Assembly: GCF_019316905.1 (NCBI RefSeq)
Contig: NZ_CP079216.1
Location: forward strand, 930,001-994,000
DNA length: 64,000 nt
Direction: 5' to 3'
Source of the DNA: Tessaracoccus palaemonis
GTDB lineage: Bacteria > Actinomycetota > Actinomycetes > Propionibacteriales > Propionibacteriaceae
Every line of letters starts with the position of its first letter. Positions within the stretch are counted from its first letter, which is position 1. The position numbers were made by a program, and so were the translations under genes. Positions 62,594-64,000 of the stretch are shown here, in pieces. Below the pieces are notes generated by a model that saw only the letters and a list, made by a program, of their open reading frames with translations, made no database searches and was not told the origin of the DNA.

Positions 62594-64000
62594 ATGAGCT
62601 ACACCACCCCCACACCCACCCAACGCCCCGCTCTCGCACCAGCCACGGCCTACCTCATCGCATCAGGGGACCTTCGCGAGTCGGCCAACACGGCCGGCTG
62701 GGACACCCAGGCCCATCTCGAAGAGGCCGTCACCGGCGTGCTCAACCAGCTCGGCTGGCAGGTCATCCGCGCCAATCCTGTCGATCCAGCGACTGGCCAT
62801 GGCTTCATCTCCAGCCAACGCATGGGTCTCGAGGTGTTCAAGAGCATCCCCACTCACGCCCCCCTCATCGTCGCCGAAGCAGTCTGGCAGTACTCACACC
62901 ACGTACTCGCCGGACTCCGGACCCACGAGGGCCCCATCCTGACCGTCGCCAACTTCGCGGGCGACTGGCCCGGCCTGGTGGGACTGCTGAACCTGAACGG
63001 CAGCCTCACCAAGATGGCCAAGCCCTACTCGACCATCTGGTCGGTCGACTTCCACGACGACTGGTTCCGCGCCGGCCTCAAGGAATGGGTCGAGACTGGA
63101 ACGATCACTCACGACGCCTCCCACGTGCGTCCCTTGCCCGAACTCCCGCCGAGCCAGGAGCTCGACCTGGGGAGTCGGATCGGCGAACAACTCCTGGCGG
63201 ACAAGGCGATCATCGGGGTGTTCGACGAGGGCTGCATGGGGATGTACAACGCCATCTTCGACGACGAGTTGCTGAACGCGAGCGGGATCTACAAGGAGCG
63301 ACTCTCTCAGTCAGCCCTCTACGCCGAGATGCTCCGCGTCAACGACGCCGAGGCCGACGGGGTCCATGAGTGGCTGGTCGAAAGGGGCATGACCTTCCGG
63401 TACGGCGAGAACCCAGACACCGAGCTCACCCGCGAGCAGGTTCAATGGCAGCTCAAGATGTACATCGCCGCCCTGAGGATCGCCGACGACTTCGGTCTCG
63501 ACGCCGTGGGCATCCAGTACCAGCAAGGGCTCAAGGACGTCGTCCCCGCATCTGATCTGGCCGAAGGGATCCTCAACTCCACGGACCGGCCACCGGTTCT
63601 CTCGCGTGACGGGCATCGTGAACTGTACGCCGGACAGGCACTGCCACACTTCAACGAAGTCGATGAAGGCGTTGCCGTCGACGCCCTGATCACCCACCGG
63701 GTGTGGACCGCGATGGGCCTGGTGCCCGACAACACCTTGCACGACGTGCGCTGGGGCGAGGACTTCGACGACCGGTTCGTGTGGGTGTACGAGATCTCGG
63801 GGTCCGTGCCCGTATCTCACCTGGGTGGGTGGGACCAGGCCGAAGGCTGGCGACAGGACCCGGTGTTCTTCCCGGCCGGTGGATCGACCATCAACGGGGT
63901 CTCCAAGCCAGGCGACGTCGTCCTCTCTCGCGTCTACATCGCCGACGGCGTCCTCCAGGTCGACATCTTCCGCGGAACCGTCATCGAACTGCCCGCCGAA
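62594..64000 (+). CDS. L-fucose/arabinose isomerase-like sugar isomerase (partial, runs off the end)
   Basis: An open frame of 469 codons to the window edge with no stop. The FDEGCMGMYNAIFDDELL block (Glu212), YKERLSQSALYAEM and IGIQYQQGLKD-like block (Asp315) match fucose-isomerase-like proteins, in which a Glu and an Asp bind a divalent metal for aldose-ketose conversion. The closing His of the site may be in LITHRVW near residue 368. The N-terminal domain is shorter than in the classical L-fucose isomerase. ATG 62594 has only a weak purine-rich site (GAGAAGAA) upstream. Substrate unknown. Confidence 0.75.
   Translation, partial: MSYTTPTPTQRPALAPATAYLIASGDLRESANTAGWDTQAHLEEAVTGVLNQLGWQVIRANPVDPATGHGFISSQRMGLEVFKSIPTHAPLIVAEAVWQYSHHVLAGLRTHEGPILTVANFAGDWPGLVGLLNLNGSLTKMAKPYSTIWSVDFHDDWFRAGLKEWVETGTITHDASHVRPLPELPPSQELDLGSRIGEQLLADKAIIGVFDEGCMGMYNAIFDDELLNASGIYKERLSQSALYAEMLRVNDAEADGVHEWLVERGMTFRYGENPDTELTREQVQWQLKMYIAALRIADDFGLDAVGIQYQQGLKDVVPASDLAEGILNSTDRPPVLSRDGHRELYAGQALPHFNEVDEGVAVDALITHRVWTAMGLVPDNTLHDVRWGEDFDDRFVWVYEISGSVPVSHLGGWDQAEGWRQDPVFFPAGGSTINGVSKPGDVVLSRVYIADGVLQVDIFRGTVIELPAE

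Overview
The window is a very GC-rich (roughly 70%) stretch of an actinobacterial chromosome. A WhiB2-type regulator, DUF3039, DUF3499, DUF2017 and DUF5719 proteins, a TIGR03089 protein, a TobH-like SIS protein, DivIVA-like coiled-coil proteins and an AccC/AccD/AccE acyl-CoA carboxylase set all fit Actinomycetota. A member of the Propionibacteriales is my best guess, but that is inference and not shown by the sequence. Genes are packed tightly, often with 1 to 8 nt overlaps; no gap exceeds about 170 nt. I saw no rRNA, tRNA, CRISPR array, insertion sequence or prophage gene.

Region 1 (1-21870) is mostly housekeeping: the end of methionyl-tRNA synthetase, a uridine kinase-like protein, a DUF2207 membrane protein, a phosphoglucomutase/phosphomannomutase with purine nucleoside phosphorylase, an LpdA-like flavoprotein, an acyl-CoA synthetase, an envelope glycosyltransferase with a GtrA domain, a NAGPA-domain protein, then the biotin-dependent carboxylase system (AccC at 11931-13709; AccD-AccE-Maf at 16334-18734 facing BirA at 18808-19599), a MscS channel, and PurK-PurE.

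Region 2 (21863-40670) is dominated by envelope and cell-growth functions: a DUF3352 protein and two divergent LytR-CpsA-Psr proteins, a GT2 glycosyltransferase, two coiled-coil DivIVA-like proteins, a GDP-mannose pyrophosphorylase, WhiB2, a large membrane glycosyltransferase with its DUF5719 partner, phosphomannomutase ManB, a Trm112-like protein, a TobH-like sugar isomerase-fold protein and AroQ. The order resembles the whiB2-manB neighbourhood of mycobacteria. Region 3 (40703-51105) returns to housekeeping: AhcY, an MFS transporter, a Ser/Thr kinase, an RDD protein, MalQ, PncB facing ClpS-DUF2017-MurI, and a 39-residue Cys-rich protein overlapping murI.

Region 4 (51189-64000, running off the end) is the accessory part. 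It holds a ROK repressor, divergent from a long co-directional operon: a sugar-binding lipoprotein, two ABC permeases, a TIM-barrel epimerase-like protein, an aldo/keto reductase, a cupin protein, a Tm-1-like (UPF0261) protein, a PEP-hydrolase-like TIM-barrel protein, a DapA-family aldolase, an enolase-superfamily dehydratase and a fucose-isomerase-like protein. No ABC ATPase and no sugar kinase are present. Together they look like an uptake and catabolic pathway for a sugar or sugar acid whose identity I cannot read, with the poorly understood Tm-1/PEP-hydrolase pair embedded in it. By eye this block is less GC-rich than the rest, especially around the ROK/operon promoter.

A window-wide regulatory pattern is a TANNNT-like hexamer ending 6-8 nt before the ATG or GTG of many genes, the arrangement expected for leaderless transcription.
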